A stretch of 64,000 nucleotides of DNA from Sphaerisporangium sp039871875 (GTDB taxonomy: Bacteria; Actinomycetota; Actinomycetes; Streptosporangiales; Streptosporangiaceae). The notes beneath the pieces are model-generated. The model did no database searches. It was not told the origin of the DNA and saw only the letters and a list, made by a program, of their open reading frames with translations. Shown piece after piece: positions 56,009 through 63,802 of the stretch. The first letter of the stretch is position 1. Every line of letters begins with the position of its first letter. The translations under genes and the position numbers were made by a program. The stretch lies in contig NZ_JBDPMD010000025.1 of the NCBI RefSeq assembly GCF_039871875.1, forward strand, positions 1 to 64,000, given 5' to 3'.

Positions 56009-56239
56009 GGCGCCGACACGGTGCGAACCACCTACGGCGAACCCGGCGCCACCATACGGCGAGCCACCCACCCCCATCCCCCACAAACCCCTCCCCACCG
56101 GCGCCGACACGGCGCGAACCACCTACGGCGAACCCGGCGCCACCGTACGGCGGGTCATCCGCCCCCGTCTCCTACGGCCCCCCACCGGCGCCGACGCGGT
56201 GCGAACCACCTACGGCGAATTCGGCGCCGCCGTGCGGTG
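56009..56239. repeat. Three spaced copies of a 53-bp element
   Basis: Copies at 56009-56061, 56100-56152 and 56187-56239 are spaced 91 and 87 bases apart. All share GGCGCCGAC, a central GCGAACCACCTACGGCGAA and a second GGCGCC about 36 bases after the first, so each can close a 7-bp stem (GGCGCCG/CGGCGCC). The spacers differ, so this is a dispersed set, not a simple tandem array. The last copy ends 18 bases before a candidate promoter. Confidence 0.8.
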
Positions 56240-56256
56240 AGGCGCCGGAAAATCGG

Positions 56257-56285
56257 TTGCCGCTGCGGAAGGGGGACCGTAGCGT
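56257..56285 (+). promoter_or_regulatory. Candidate promoter of the small basic protein gene
   Basis: TTGCCG (56257-56262), a 17-base spacer and TAGCGT (56280-56285). The start would be near 56292, leaving a leader of about 155 bases before ATG 56446. Confidence 0.45.
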
Positions 56286-56445
56286 CGTGGACATGCGGAT
56301 TTTCCCTTACTGAGAGCGCTGATCGGCCGGCCAGGCCGATCCAAGGCTCGCTTCGGCTTTCTGACCCGTCCGAACCAGACGCGGTGGCTGAGGCTCCCGA
56401 CCGGCATGTTTCCTGCCGCGTCGTGATCCGTAAGGAGATTCATAT

Positions 56446-56682
56446 ATGCGTACCCGCGCTGCGAAGAAGGGCCGCAAGGCCCCCAAACCGTCCCCCCTGC
56501 CGGAACCCAAGCCGCCGCTTCCCCAGCCGGGGCGCGCGGTGCCGCTCCCGCTACCGGAGCACACCGCACCGTCGCTGCCGCGCCCCGAGCGGAAGCAGCC
56601 ATCGGCGCCGCGCCGGATCACCCCGCCGCCGATGCCCGTACGGCGCACACCGCCCCCACGGCGGCAGCCGAAGGGACGCTAG
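56446..56682 (+). CDS. Small very basic proline-rich protein, function unknown
   Basis: The protein has 78 residues, about one third proline and many Arg/Lys (MRTRAAKKGRKAPKPSPLPE; ends PPPRRQPKGR), with no Cys, no hydrophobic segment and no signal peptide. Three lines support a real gene: AAGGAG lies 8 bases before ATG in an A/T-rich context, a candidate promoter lies upstream, and a strong hairpin begins 12 bases after the stop. It should be intrinsically disordered and may bind nucleic acid or the ribosome; that is speculation. Confidence 0.7.
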   Translation: MRTRAAKKGRKAPKPSPLPEPKPPLPQPGRAVPLPLPEHTAPSLPRPERKQPSAPRRITPPPMPVRRTPPPRRQPKGR

Positions 56683-56694
56683 GGCGAAACCGGC

Positions 56695-56739
56695 GACGGC
56701 GGTGTCCCGCCCCCTCATCCGGGACGGGGCACCGCCGTC
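56695..56739 (+). terminator. Terminator of the small basic protein gene
   Basis: A 15-bp stem with one G-U pair (GACGGCGGTGTCCCG / CGGGGCACCGCCGTC) and a 15-nt loop, starting 12 bases after the stop. No U-tract is present. Confidence 0.7.
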
Positions 56740-56839
56740 ACTTCAGCAAGAACCTTCACTTCCGCGAGGACCGTCCGTGGAATTCTCCGCGAGCCGGTTC
56801 GCGCCAAGAATCACAACGGATCGACTCGGCGTGAAGGAT

Positions 56840-56877
56840 TCGAGCCGCTCGACAGCATGAGAATCAGAGCGGCTCGA
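56840..56877 (-). terminator. Terminator of the thiolase gene
   Basis: A perfect 11-bp stem TCGAGCCGCTC/GAGCGGCTCGA with a 16-nt loop, 12 bases after the thiolase stop on the minus strand. AGCCGCTCGATGAT within the last thiolase codons repeats part of the stem, so alternative pairing is possible. Confidence 0.65.
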
Positions 56878-56889
56878 TGGTGTGAACGA

Positions 56890-58035
56890 TCAAAGCCGCT
56901 CGATGATGGTGACGTTCGCCTGCCCGCCACCCTCGCACATCGTTTGCAACCCGTACCGGGCCCCCGTCCGCTCCACCTCGTGCAGCAGCTTGGTCATCAG
57001 GATCGCCCCGGTCCCCCCCAGCGGGTGCCCGAGCGCGATCGCCCCCCCGTTGGGGTTGGTCCGCGCCGGGTCGGCGCCGATCTCCTCCATCCACGCCAGC
57101 GGCACCGGCGCGAAGGCCTCATTGATCTCGATGACGCCGATGTCGTCGATGGACAGACCCGACCGTTCCAGCGCCTTCCGGGTGGCGGGAATGGGAGCAG
57201 TCAGCATGTACACCGGGTCGTCCCCGGTCAGCGCCAGCGTGACGATCCGCGCCCGCGGCGTCAGGCCGTGGTCCCGCACCGCCTGCTCGGAGGCGATCAG
57301 CACGGCGCCGGAGCCGTCCGAGATCTGGGAGGACGTGGCAGCGGTGATGCGTCCGCCGTCGCGCAGCGTCTTCAGGCCGGCCATCTTCTCCAGCGTGGTG
57401 TCGGCCCGCGGCCCCTCGTCGTCCTCGACCCCGTTGATCGGGGCGATCTGCTCACGGAAGTACCCGTTGGCGATGGCCTTCGCCGCCCGCTGGTGGCTCT
57501 CGTAGGCGTACCGTTCGAGGTCCTCCCGGCTGTAGCCCCACTTGTCGCACATCAGCTCCGCCCCGCGGAACTGCGAGATCTCCTGCTTGCCGTACCGTTC
57601 CACCCACTTCTCGCCGAAGGGGAACGGCATGCCCTTCTCCAGGGCCGTGGTGATGCTCGACCCCATCGGCACGATGCTCATCGACTCGACCCCGCCGGCG
57701 ACCACCAGGTCCTGCGTGCCGGACATCACGCCCTGCGCGGCGAAGTGGATGGACTGCTGGGACGACCCGCACTGCCGGTCGATCGTCACGCCGGGCACCG
57801 ACTCGGGCAGGCCTGCCGACAGCCAGGCGTTGCGCGCGATGTCCATGCTCTGCGGGCCGAACTGCATGACGCAGCCCAGGATCACGTCCTCGACAGCGGC
57901 CGGGTCCACGCCCGTGCGGTCGATCAGCGCCTTGAGCGTGTGCGCCGCGAGATCCGTGGGGTGGACGGTGGACAGGCCACCCTTCTTCTTGCCGACCGGG
58001 GTACGGACCGCCCCGACGATGTACGCCTCTGCCAC
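56890..58035 (-). CDS. Thiolase (acetyl-CoA acetyltransferase family)
   Basis: GTG 58035, with GGAGG 4 bases upstream, gives 381 residues. The acyl-accepting Cys89 lies in TIDRQCGSSQQSIHFAAQ. The C-terminal NPNGGAIALGHPLGGTGA carries His337 and TMCEGGGQANV carries Cys367, completing the catalytic triad. VEDVILGCVMQFGPQSMDIA and IEINEAFAPVPLAW are also typical. It probably acts in fatty-acid beta-oxidation; the biosynthetic direction cannot be excluded. An acyl-CoA dehydrogenase gene is in the same region (62642) but not in the same operon. Confidence 0.93.
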   Translation of the reverse strand: MAEAYIVGAVRTPVGKKKGGLSTVHPTDLAAHTLKALIDRTGVDPAAVEDVILGCVMQFGPQSMDIARNAWLSAGLPESVPGVTIDRQCGSSQQSIHFAAQGVMSGTQDLVVAGGVESMSIVPMGSSITTALEKGMPFPFGEKWVERYGKQEISQFRGAELMCDKWGYSREDLERYAYESHQRAAKAIANGYFREQIAPINGVEDDEGPRADTTLEKMAGLKTLRDGGRITAATSSQISDGSGAVLIASEQAVRDHGLTPRARIVTLALTGDDPVYMLTAPIPATRKALERSGLSIDDIGVIEINEAFAPVPLAWMEEIGADPARTNPNGGAIALGHPLGGTGAILMTKLLHEVERTGARYGLQTMCEGGGQANVTIIERL

Positions 58036-58144
58036 AGTGCCTCCAGTGAACTCCTGGGACCCGCCCACCTTGAAACCGAGCGATGTTCGGTATCCGTCGA
58101 GCGTATAACAGAATAATCGTCCGTGGCGGACGCGGTGTCCCCGA

Positions 58145-59050
58145 TCAGCGGCGCGACGCCTCACGGGTGCCGGTCATCCGGGCGTACACGATGACGTTGT
58201 CCTGATAGTGGCCGGTCGTCCGGTTGTACGTGCCGCCGCACGTGATCAGCCGCAGCTCGGCGTCGTCGGCGTTGCCGTACACCCGGTTCGTGGGGAACGT
58301 CTTCTTGTCGGCCTGCTCGATGCCGCCCACCGTGAAGATCGCCACCGTGCCGTCCATGCGGGTGACCTCGATGGTGTCGCCGTACTGCAGCTCGTGCAGC
58401 CGGTTGAACACGGCGGTGCGGGTGGTGGTGTCCTTGTGGCCGAGCATCACCGCGGGGCCCGGCTGGCCCGCGGTGGGGCCGAACCGGTACCAGCCGACCA
58501 GGTTGGGGTTGTTGATGGGCGGCGTCTGGATGGCGCCCTGCTTGTCCAGCCCGACCGACTTGATCGGCGCGTTGACGCCCAGCTTCTTGATGATCAGGCG
58601 CTTCGGCGTGGACGGCTGCATGGGGGGCGCCGCGGGCAGCGGCGGCGCGGGCGGCGCGGCCGTGGGCGCGGCCTGCGTCAGCGGCTGCCCCGGGCCGCCG
58701 GGCCCCACGGACGGGGCGAACCCGTCCGGCGGCTGGGCCTGCAGCTTGAGCGGCGTGCGCCCCGACCCGGCGAGGCCGTACTCGGCCGGCGAGTTGGCCA
58801 TGAGCAGCACCCCGATCACCACCGTGACGACACCCGCCACGGCGGCCAGGATCAGGATGCCGCGCAACATCGACCCGCGGTCGGCCCGCGGCTCGGGCTC
58901 CTGCCACTGCCCGTAGCCGTAGTAGACCTGCGGCATGTACGGCTGCCCGTGCACAGGCTGGTTGTAGCCCTGCGGGTATCCCGGCTGTCCCTGCGCGGGA
59001 TGCTCGCCGGGCTGCCCGTACCCCTCGGGGTACTCGGGCGGCATCGTCAC
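58145..59050 (-). CDS. Class F sortase (first locus)
   Basis: The 301-residue protein has a Tyr/Gly/Pro/Gln-rich cytoplasmic part, one transmembrane helix (about 62-84), a Pro/Ala linker and a sortase domain from about residue 150. The catalytic triad is His205 (VMLGHKDTTT), Cys271 (LRLITCGGTYN) and Arg277, with GGIEQADKKTFPTNRVYG and DNVIVYARMTG, as in class F sortases. It lies 13 bases after the surface-protein gene (59064-59972), so the two form an operon and the neighbour is the likely substrate. Confidence 0.9.
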   Translation of the reverse strand: MTMPPEYPEGYGQPGEHPAQGQPGYPQGYNQPVHGQPYMPQVYYGYGQWQEPEPRADRGSMLRGILILAAVAGVVTVVIGVLLMANSPAEYGLAGSGRTPLKLQAQPPDGFAPSVGPGGPGQPLTQAAPTAAPPAPPLPAAPPMQPSTPKRLIIKKLGVNAPIKSVGLDKQGAIQTPPINNPNLVGWYRFGPTAGQPGPAVMLGHKDTTTRTAVFNRLHELQYGDTIEVTRMDGTVAIFTVGGIEQADKKTFPTNRVYGNADDAELRLITCGGTYNRTTGHYQDNVIVYARMTGTREASRR

Positions 59051-59063
59051 GCCGGCCCCCCGT

Positions 59064-59972
59064 TCAGCCCTGCTGCGGGCGACGGCGGCGCATCATCAGA
59101 CCACCCACACCGGCCCCCAGCACCAGGATCGACCCCACCGCCAGGAAGACCCGCGCGTCCGGCCCGATGTCACCGCCACCACCGGTCGCCGCACCGCCAC
59201 CCGGAGTCCGGGTGACCTGGTTGCTCGGGCTCGACGTGACGGTCTCGAAGACGGTCCGGGTCTGCCGCGGGGTGGGGGTGGTCGAGGTCGGTGTCGGGGA
59301 CGGGGTTGTCGTCGCCGTGTTGGTGTTCGTGCTGGTGGAGGTGGGGCTGCCGGTGCCCACCGCGAAGGTGATCGCGGCGGAGGTCGCCTCGGCGGGCGTG
59401 GCGACCAAGCAGGTGTACCAGGTGGCCGTGGCGGCCACACCGCCTGCGGCGGCGGTCGGCACGACCTTCACGGCGAACTTGTCCGGCCGCAGCCCTACGG
59501 TGCCGGTGGCCGTGGGCACGATTGTGAGCACCATGGTCGGCAAGGGCACCGGGCTACCCGCGGAAACGTCGGTCAACGGAGTGGCCGTGCCTGAGGCCGT
59601 CTTGGTCGCGGGCGCAGGCAAGACCGGCACGCCAGATGCAACGACGTCACCCTCTGCCACGATCTTGTTGGAAGCGCTCGACGGCAGCAGACTCGGAGCA
59701 GGGAGGAAGTTTGCCTCCGGCTGCTCCAAGTACCAGGTAATGGTCGCGGTCGCGCTACGGGTCGGCGTGACAAGCGGTGTCGCCAACTCCACGTTGAGCT
59801 TGTACGGACTCGGCTGCGCCCCTGTTCCCGGCGGGGCGCAGTTATATGTGATGTCCGCTGGAGCGGCGAGCGAGGCGAGCGCGGGGACTCCTCCCAACAG
59901 CACGCCCGCGCTCAAGGCTCCGGCCACGGCTGCTCTGGTGGCGATGCGACGCCGTGCCTTGGACTTCAGCAC
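59064..59972 (-). CDS. Surface protein with C-terminal anchor, likely sortase substrate
   Basis: GTG 59972 has GGAGAGA 3-7 bases upstream and gives 302 residues; ATG 59984 is an alternative. It has a signal peptide (RRRIATRAAVAGALSAGVLL) and a beta-rich body with two cysteines (TYNCAPPG, WYTCLVAT), then a Thr/Ser/Pro stalk. The C-terminal tail is motif TPGGGAATG (256-264), a short spacer, a hydrophobic helix (VFLAVGSILVLGAGVGGLMM) and RRRR. That is the layout of a cell-wall sorting signal, but no LPxTG is present. The other surface protein here has the same motif at the same distance from its end. Confidence 0.85.
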   Translation of the reverse strand: MLKSKARRRIATRAAVAGALSAGVLLGGVPALASLAAPADITYNCAPPGTGAQPSPYKLNVELATPLVTPTRSATATITWYLEQPEANFLPAPSLLPSSASNKIVAEGDVVASGVPVLPAPATKTASGTATPLTDVSAGSPVPLPTMVLTIVPTATGTVGLRPDKFAVKVVPTAAAGGVAATATWYTCLVATPAEATSAAITFAVGTGSPTSTSTNTNTATTTPSPTPTSTTPTPRQTRTVFETVTSSPSNQVTRTPGGGAATGGGGDIGPDARVFLAVGSILVLGAGVGGLMMRRRRPQQG

Positions 59973-60209
59973 GTATCTCTCCATTTCAGCGGCGATGACC
60001 GGTTTGCCAGGCGCAACAGGATCGCAGACCCATGTCACAGTTCGGTACAGATCCTACGGAGCTGAGATCCCGTCTCGCTGTGATTTGGGGGTCGGAATCC
60101 AATTTTTCTCGCATTACCGCAGCTCAGCGAGGTTTACTGATTGCAACATTAATTCGTCGGATCGACGGAGTACGGCGAGATATCACCCTCCGTACACGCC
60201 CGCCACCCC

Positions 60210-61058
60210 TCAGGTCCCGGACGACAGCGTGGCGTAAACGATGATGTTGTCGGTGTAGCTGTGACTGCGGGGGTTGAAGATCCCACCGCAGGTGATCAGC
60301 CGCAGGGCCGCGTTGTCCACATGGCCGTACACCTTCTTGGTGGGGAAGCGGGACTTGCTGGCCTGCTCGGTGCCGTCCACGGTGAACACCGCCGTCGAGC
60401 CATCCGCCCGGGTGACGGCGACCTGGTCACCCCGGGTCAGCTCACGCAGCCTGCTGAACACCGCCGGGCCGCGCCGGGTGTTCACATGGCCCAGGATCAC
60501 CGCCGGACCGTGCTCACCGGGGGTGGGGCCGAGGCGGTACCAGCCCGCGAGGCCCGGCCGGTCCAGCGGCGGCACCTGGATCTCCCCGGACTTGAGCACG
60601 CCGACGGAGGTCAGCGGGGCGTCCACCCCGATCCGCGGGATCTTGACCCGGGTCGGCTCCGACCTGCGCAACGAGGGTGCGTCGGGCACGGACGGCCCGT
60701 CCGTCACGGCTCCCTCGGGGGCCGTACCCCCGGCGGCCCCGCCCCCGCCGGTTCCGGCATCCCGGGTGGCACCGGCGGTCGCCGTCCTCGCCGCCCCGAT
60801 GTCCTCGCCGGCCGCCTGCGCGCCACCCACCCCGGACGCGTCCGGCTCCGGCCCTCCCGGCCCGCTGAGCGCCGCCGGGGGCCCCGGGGTCGCGGCGTGG
60901 GGGGTGGCGGTGTGGGGGGTGGGCGCGAGGTACATCAGCAGCCCGGCCATCACCAGGCCGACCCCCACCAGTGACCCGAGCGTCAGCAGGACGGACGGCA
61001 ACGCGGCCCGGGCCCGTCCCCGCGGCCGCCCGCCGCCGTCATCCGGCGTCGCCGTCAT
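60210..61058 (-). CDS. Class F sortase (second locus)
   Basis: The 282-residue protein has one transmembrane helix (about 20-44), a long Gly/Ala/Pro/Thr linker (about 47-130) and a sortase domain with His191 (VILGHVNTRRG), Cys257 (LRLITCGGIFN) and Arg264. DGTEQASKSRFPTKKVYGHV and DNIIVYATL align with the first sortase, so the two are paralogues with unrelated linkers. It starts 45 bases after the surface-protein gene (61104-62426), a second substrate/enzyme pair. Confidence 0.9.
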   Translation of the reverse strand: MTATPDDGGGRPRGRARAALPSVLLTLGSLVGVGLVMAGLLMYLAPTPHTATPHAATPGPPAALSGPGGPEPDASGVGGAQAAGEDIGAARTATAGATRDAGTGGGGAAGGTAPEGAVTDGPSVPDAPSLRRSEPTRVKIPRIGVDAPLTSVGVLKSGEIQVPPLDRPGLAGWYRLGPTPGEHGPAVILGHVNTRRGPAVFSRLRELTRGDQVAVTRADGSTAVFTVDGTEQASKSRFPTKKVYGHVDNAALRLITCGGIFNPRSHSYTDNIIVYATLSSGT

Positions 61059-61103
61059 CCGCCACTACCGCTGTCACCTGCCGTCATCCGCTCTCGCCCG
61101 CCG

Positions 61104-62426
61104 TCACCCGGCGGCACGACGCCGGTGGCGCCTCAGCACGCCACCCGCGATCCCCGCGACGGCCATCGCCGTCCCGTACCCGATGAGCAGCGGCGCCGCC
61201 GTGTCGTCCCGCGGCGCCTCCCCGGTCTGGGCACCACCCTTGGGCGTGACCCTGACCTGCGGCGTCCGGCGCGGACTGGGCGTACGGGTGACGGTCGCGG
61301 TGGCGGTGACGGTGGGTGCGCCGTGGCCCTGCCCGCCGCCGGACAGGACGATCACCCCACGCGCCGAGTCGTCCCCGTCGGTGACCTGGCCGTCGTTGTC
61401 GTCGTCATCGTCGCTCGCGGTCGGCGCCGGAAGCACCTCGACGGTCACGGACTTGGGGGTGCCGGTGTAGGTGCACGTGGTCCGGAAGTAGTCCGGCGGG
61501 GTGGACAGCTCACCGGTGATCACGTCGAAGGCGTCCACGGCCATGTGAGTGCCGGTCGTGGCGACGTTCTTGAAGGTGACCTTGTGCTCGCCGTACGGGA
61601 AGTCTGTCTTGGACCAGAGCACCTGCTGCGCCTTCGGTGTCTCCTGCTTCGCCTCCGGGTCGTGAGCGTTCCCCGTGGCGATGCGCACGTCGCCCACATA
61701 CACCTCGAACTCGCCCACCGTCTCGACTCGCTCGCCGATGTAGGAGAGGCCGGTGCCGACGAACGTCACCGTCGCCGAGTCGTTCGGCGTGGTGGTGGCG
61801 TGCAGGTCGTCCTGGTAGTCGCCGTACGTGGACCGGTTGGGCGCGTGGAACCAAGACCCCTGGTAGGCGATAGGCCCGTGCCTGTGCGGCTCCGCGCCAG
61901 AGTGCTCCTCCGCCGGGTCGCCGTTGTCGTTGACCCTGACCTTGTCGGCGGGTGGGATGAAGTCCAGGACCAGATCGGCGGGGGTGATCGTGAGTTTGCC
62001 CGCTTCGGTGGTGGTGACCGAGCCGGAGATGGCGGCCGGGAGTTCCAGAGGGCCGCCCTTGGCGAGCTCGGCCTGGTCCTTGCCGCCCGTGGCGTCCAGT
62101 TCGCCTTCCCACAGGCCCTTCACGTCGGCGGTGCCGGTGGCGATGAGGCGGCCGCCCGCCTTGAAGGCGGCGGAGGCGGCGAGCGGGGACTCGCTGAGGG
62201 TCCAGTCCACGGCCAGGCGCTCGCCGACCCGCACCGAGGTGGGGACGGTCACGTCCACGGCGATCGTCCTGGGGCCACCGGCGGGGAGGAGCGCCCCATC
62301 CGCGCAGGTGTACTCGTAGATGTAGTGGCCGGTGTCGGCGGCCGCGGGAGGAAGCAGGACCACCGCCGCGCAGGCGGCGAGTACCGACGCCGCGAGCACC
62401 CCTCGGAACCTGACCCGACCGCTCAC
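61104..62426 (-). CDS. Surface protein with galactose-binding-like region and C-terminal anchor
   Basis: GTG 62426 has GGAGGG 7 bases upstream and gives 440 residues. A signal peptide (about 1-30) is followed by a beta-rich domain with Cys in YEYTCADGA and a middle domain (about 185-320; SATVTFVGTGLSYIGERVE, GEFEVYVGDVRIATG, YGEHKVTFKNVATTGTHMAV) that resembles galactose-binding-like modules of carbohydrate-active proteins. An Asp-rich stretch and Thr/Pro stalk lead to motif TPKGGAQTG (394-402), a hydrophobic helix and RRHRRR. There is no LPxTG. It is the probable substrate of the adjacent sortase; binding to sugars is inference. Confidence 0.85.
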   Translation of the reverse strand: MSGRVRFRGVLAASVLAACAAVVLLPPAAADTGHYIYEYTCADGALLPAGGPRTIAVDVTVPTSVRVGERLAVDWTLSESPLAASAAFKAGGRLIATGTADVKGLWEGELDATGGKDQAELAKGGPLELPAAISGSVTTTEAGKLTITPADLVLDFIPPADKVRVNDNGDPAEEHSGAEPHRHGPIAYQGSWFHAPNRSTYGDYQDDLHATTTPNDSATVTFVGTGLSYIGERVETVGEFEVYVGDVRIATGNAHDPEAKQETPKAQQVLWSKTDFPYGEHKVTFKNVATTGTHMAVDAFDVITGELSTPPDYFRTTCTYTGTPKSVTVEVLPAPTASDDDDDNDGQVTDGDDSARGVIVLSGGGQGHGAPTVTATATVTRTPSPRRTPQVRVTPKGGAQTGEAPRDDTAAPLLIGYGTAMAVAGIAGGVLRRHRRRAAG

Positions 62427-62641
62427 GGGAGGGCCCTCCGATCATCCGCTGACCGATCTCGAACCGGAGAGAGATCGTATGACGATTGCCGCCCATGGCG
62501 ACCGGCAAGGGAAGCTGAGGGCCAGGAAAGTAGCGGATTTGTGACGTCGCCGCGCAGTCGTCACATCACGCGGGCCCGCGGCGGCCGGCGTCCAGCAGAA
62601 CCGTATTCTGTTCCACGAATTCCCCCAAGGAGGACAGACGA

Positions 62642-63787
62642 ATGCGGCGAGACCTCTTCGAGGAGGAGCACCTGCTCTTCCGTGACACCGTGCGCGAGTT
62701 CATGGACCGTGAGGTCGTCCCGCACCACGCCCAGTGGGAGAAGGACGGCATCGTGCCGCGCGAGGTGTGGAAGAAGGCCGGGGAGCTCGGCATGTTCGGC
62801 TTCTCGGTGCCGGAGGAGTACGGCGGCTCGGGCATCACGGACTTCCGGTTCAACACGGTGATCGTCGAGGAGATCATCAGGGCCGGCGCCACCGGGCTGG
62901 GGTTCGGCCTGCACAACGACATCATGGCCCCGTACCTGGTGGACCTCACCGATGACGAGCAGAAGCAGCGCTGGCTGCCCGGCTTCGCCTCCGGCGAGCT
63001 GATCACGGCCATCGCCATGACCGAGCCGGGCGCGGGCAGCGACCTGCAGGGCATCCGGACGACGGCGCTGCGTGAGGGCGACCACTACGTCGTCAACGGG
63101 CAGAAGACCTTCATCACCAACGGCATCAACTCCGACCTGGTGGTCGTGGTCGCCAAGACCGATCCCGCCGCGGGTGCCCGCGGCACCACCCTGCTGGTCG
63201 TGGAGCGGGGCATGGAGGGCTTCACCCGGGGCCGCAACCTGGAGAAGATCGGCATGCACGCGCAGGACACGGCGGAGCTGTTCTTCGAGAACGTCCACGT
63301 GCCGGTGGCCAACCGCCTGGGTGAGGAGGAGGGCCAGGGCTTCTTCCAGCTCATGGCCAACCTGCCCCAGGAGCGGCTGTCGATCGCGGTGGCCGCCGTG
63401 GCCGCCGCCGAGACCGTGCTGGACGCGACCATCGACTACTGCAGGACCCGCACGGCGTTCGGCCGCAGCATCGGCTCCTTCCAGAACACCCGCTTCGTCC
63501 TCGCCGAGCTCTCCACCGAGGTGGAGATCGCCCGCCACTACCTGGACAAGTGCGTCCTGGCCCTCAACGCCAAGGAGCTCACCGTGGTGGACGCCGCCAA
63601 GGCCAAGTGGTGGACCACCGAGCTCCAGAACAAGGTCGTCGACCGCTGCCTCCAGTTGCACGGCGGCTACGGCTACATGACCGAGTACCCGGTGGCCAAG
63701 GCCTGGATGGACAGCCGCGTGCAGACCATCTACGGCGGCACCACGGAGATCATGAAGGAGATCATCGGCCGGTCCTTCGGTTTCTGA
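62642..63787 (+). CDS. Acyl-CoA dehydrogenase (long-chain/isovaleryl-type)
   Basis: The 381-residue flavoenzyme has a perfect AAGGAGG ribosome-binding site. Family motifs are FGFSVPEEYGGSGITDFRF, AIAMTEPGAGSDLQGIRTTA, NGQKTFITNGINSDLVVVVA, TRTAFGRSIGSFQ, QLHGGYGYMTEYPVAKAWMD and TIYGGTTEIMKEIIGRSFG. The position of the catalytic Glu of medium-chain enzymes (YEGT) is Gly here (YGGT), while Glu257 in AAAETVLD aligns with the catalytic Glu of the long-chain group. It probably oxidises acyl-CoA in beta-oxidation. It is divergent from the surface-protein gene. Confidence 0.95.
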   Translation: MRRDLFEEEHLLFRDTVREFMDREVVPHHAQWEKDGIVPREVWKKAGELGMFGFSVPEEYGGSGITDFRFNTVIVEEIIRAGATGLGFGLHNDIMAPYLVDLTDDEQKQRWLPGFASGELITAIAMTEPGAGSDLQGIRTTALREGDHYVVNGQKTFITNGINSDLVVVVAKTDPAAGARGTTLLVVERGMEGFTRGRNLEKIGMHAQDTAELFFENVHVPVANRLGEEEGQGFFQLMANLPQERLSIAVAAVAAAETVLDATIDYCRTRTAFGRSIGSFQNTRFVLAELSTEVEIARHYLDKCVLALNAKELTVVDAAKAKWWTTELQNKVVDRCLQLHGGYGYMTEYPVAKAWMDSRVQTIYGGTTEIMKEIIGRSFGF

Positions 63788-63802
63788 CGGCTACCGGCCG
63801 GC

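Larger units (their letters stand above)
55526..56445. other. 920-bp repeat-rich non-coding region
   Basis: No convincing gene is seen. In order it contains a small hairpin over the kinase stop (CCTCTG/CAGAGG, 55519-55538), two 15-bp copies of GCGGCACGAAACAGG (55559-55588), eight 15-bp repeats, mixed 15/16-bp repeats, three 53-bp repeats and a candidate promoter. Long open frames across it exist on both strands but follow from repeat composition and lack ribosome-binding sites. Confidence 0.7.

Noticed and set aside
54025..56031. 668-codon minus-strand frame containing RPTWS repeats
   Set aside because: It overlaps the whole histidine kinase gene; the repeats are the 15-bp DNA array translated, and no ribosome-binding site precedes it.
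56021..56860. 279-codon frame spanning the 53-bp repeats and the small gene
   Set aside because: It is in a different frame from the small gene, which has the ribosome-binding site and terminator; its Arg/His/Pro composition reflects repeat DNA.
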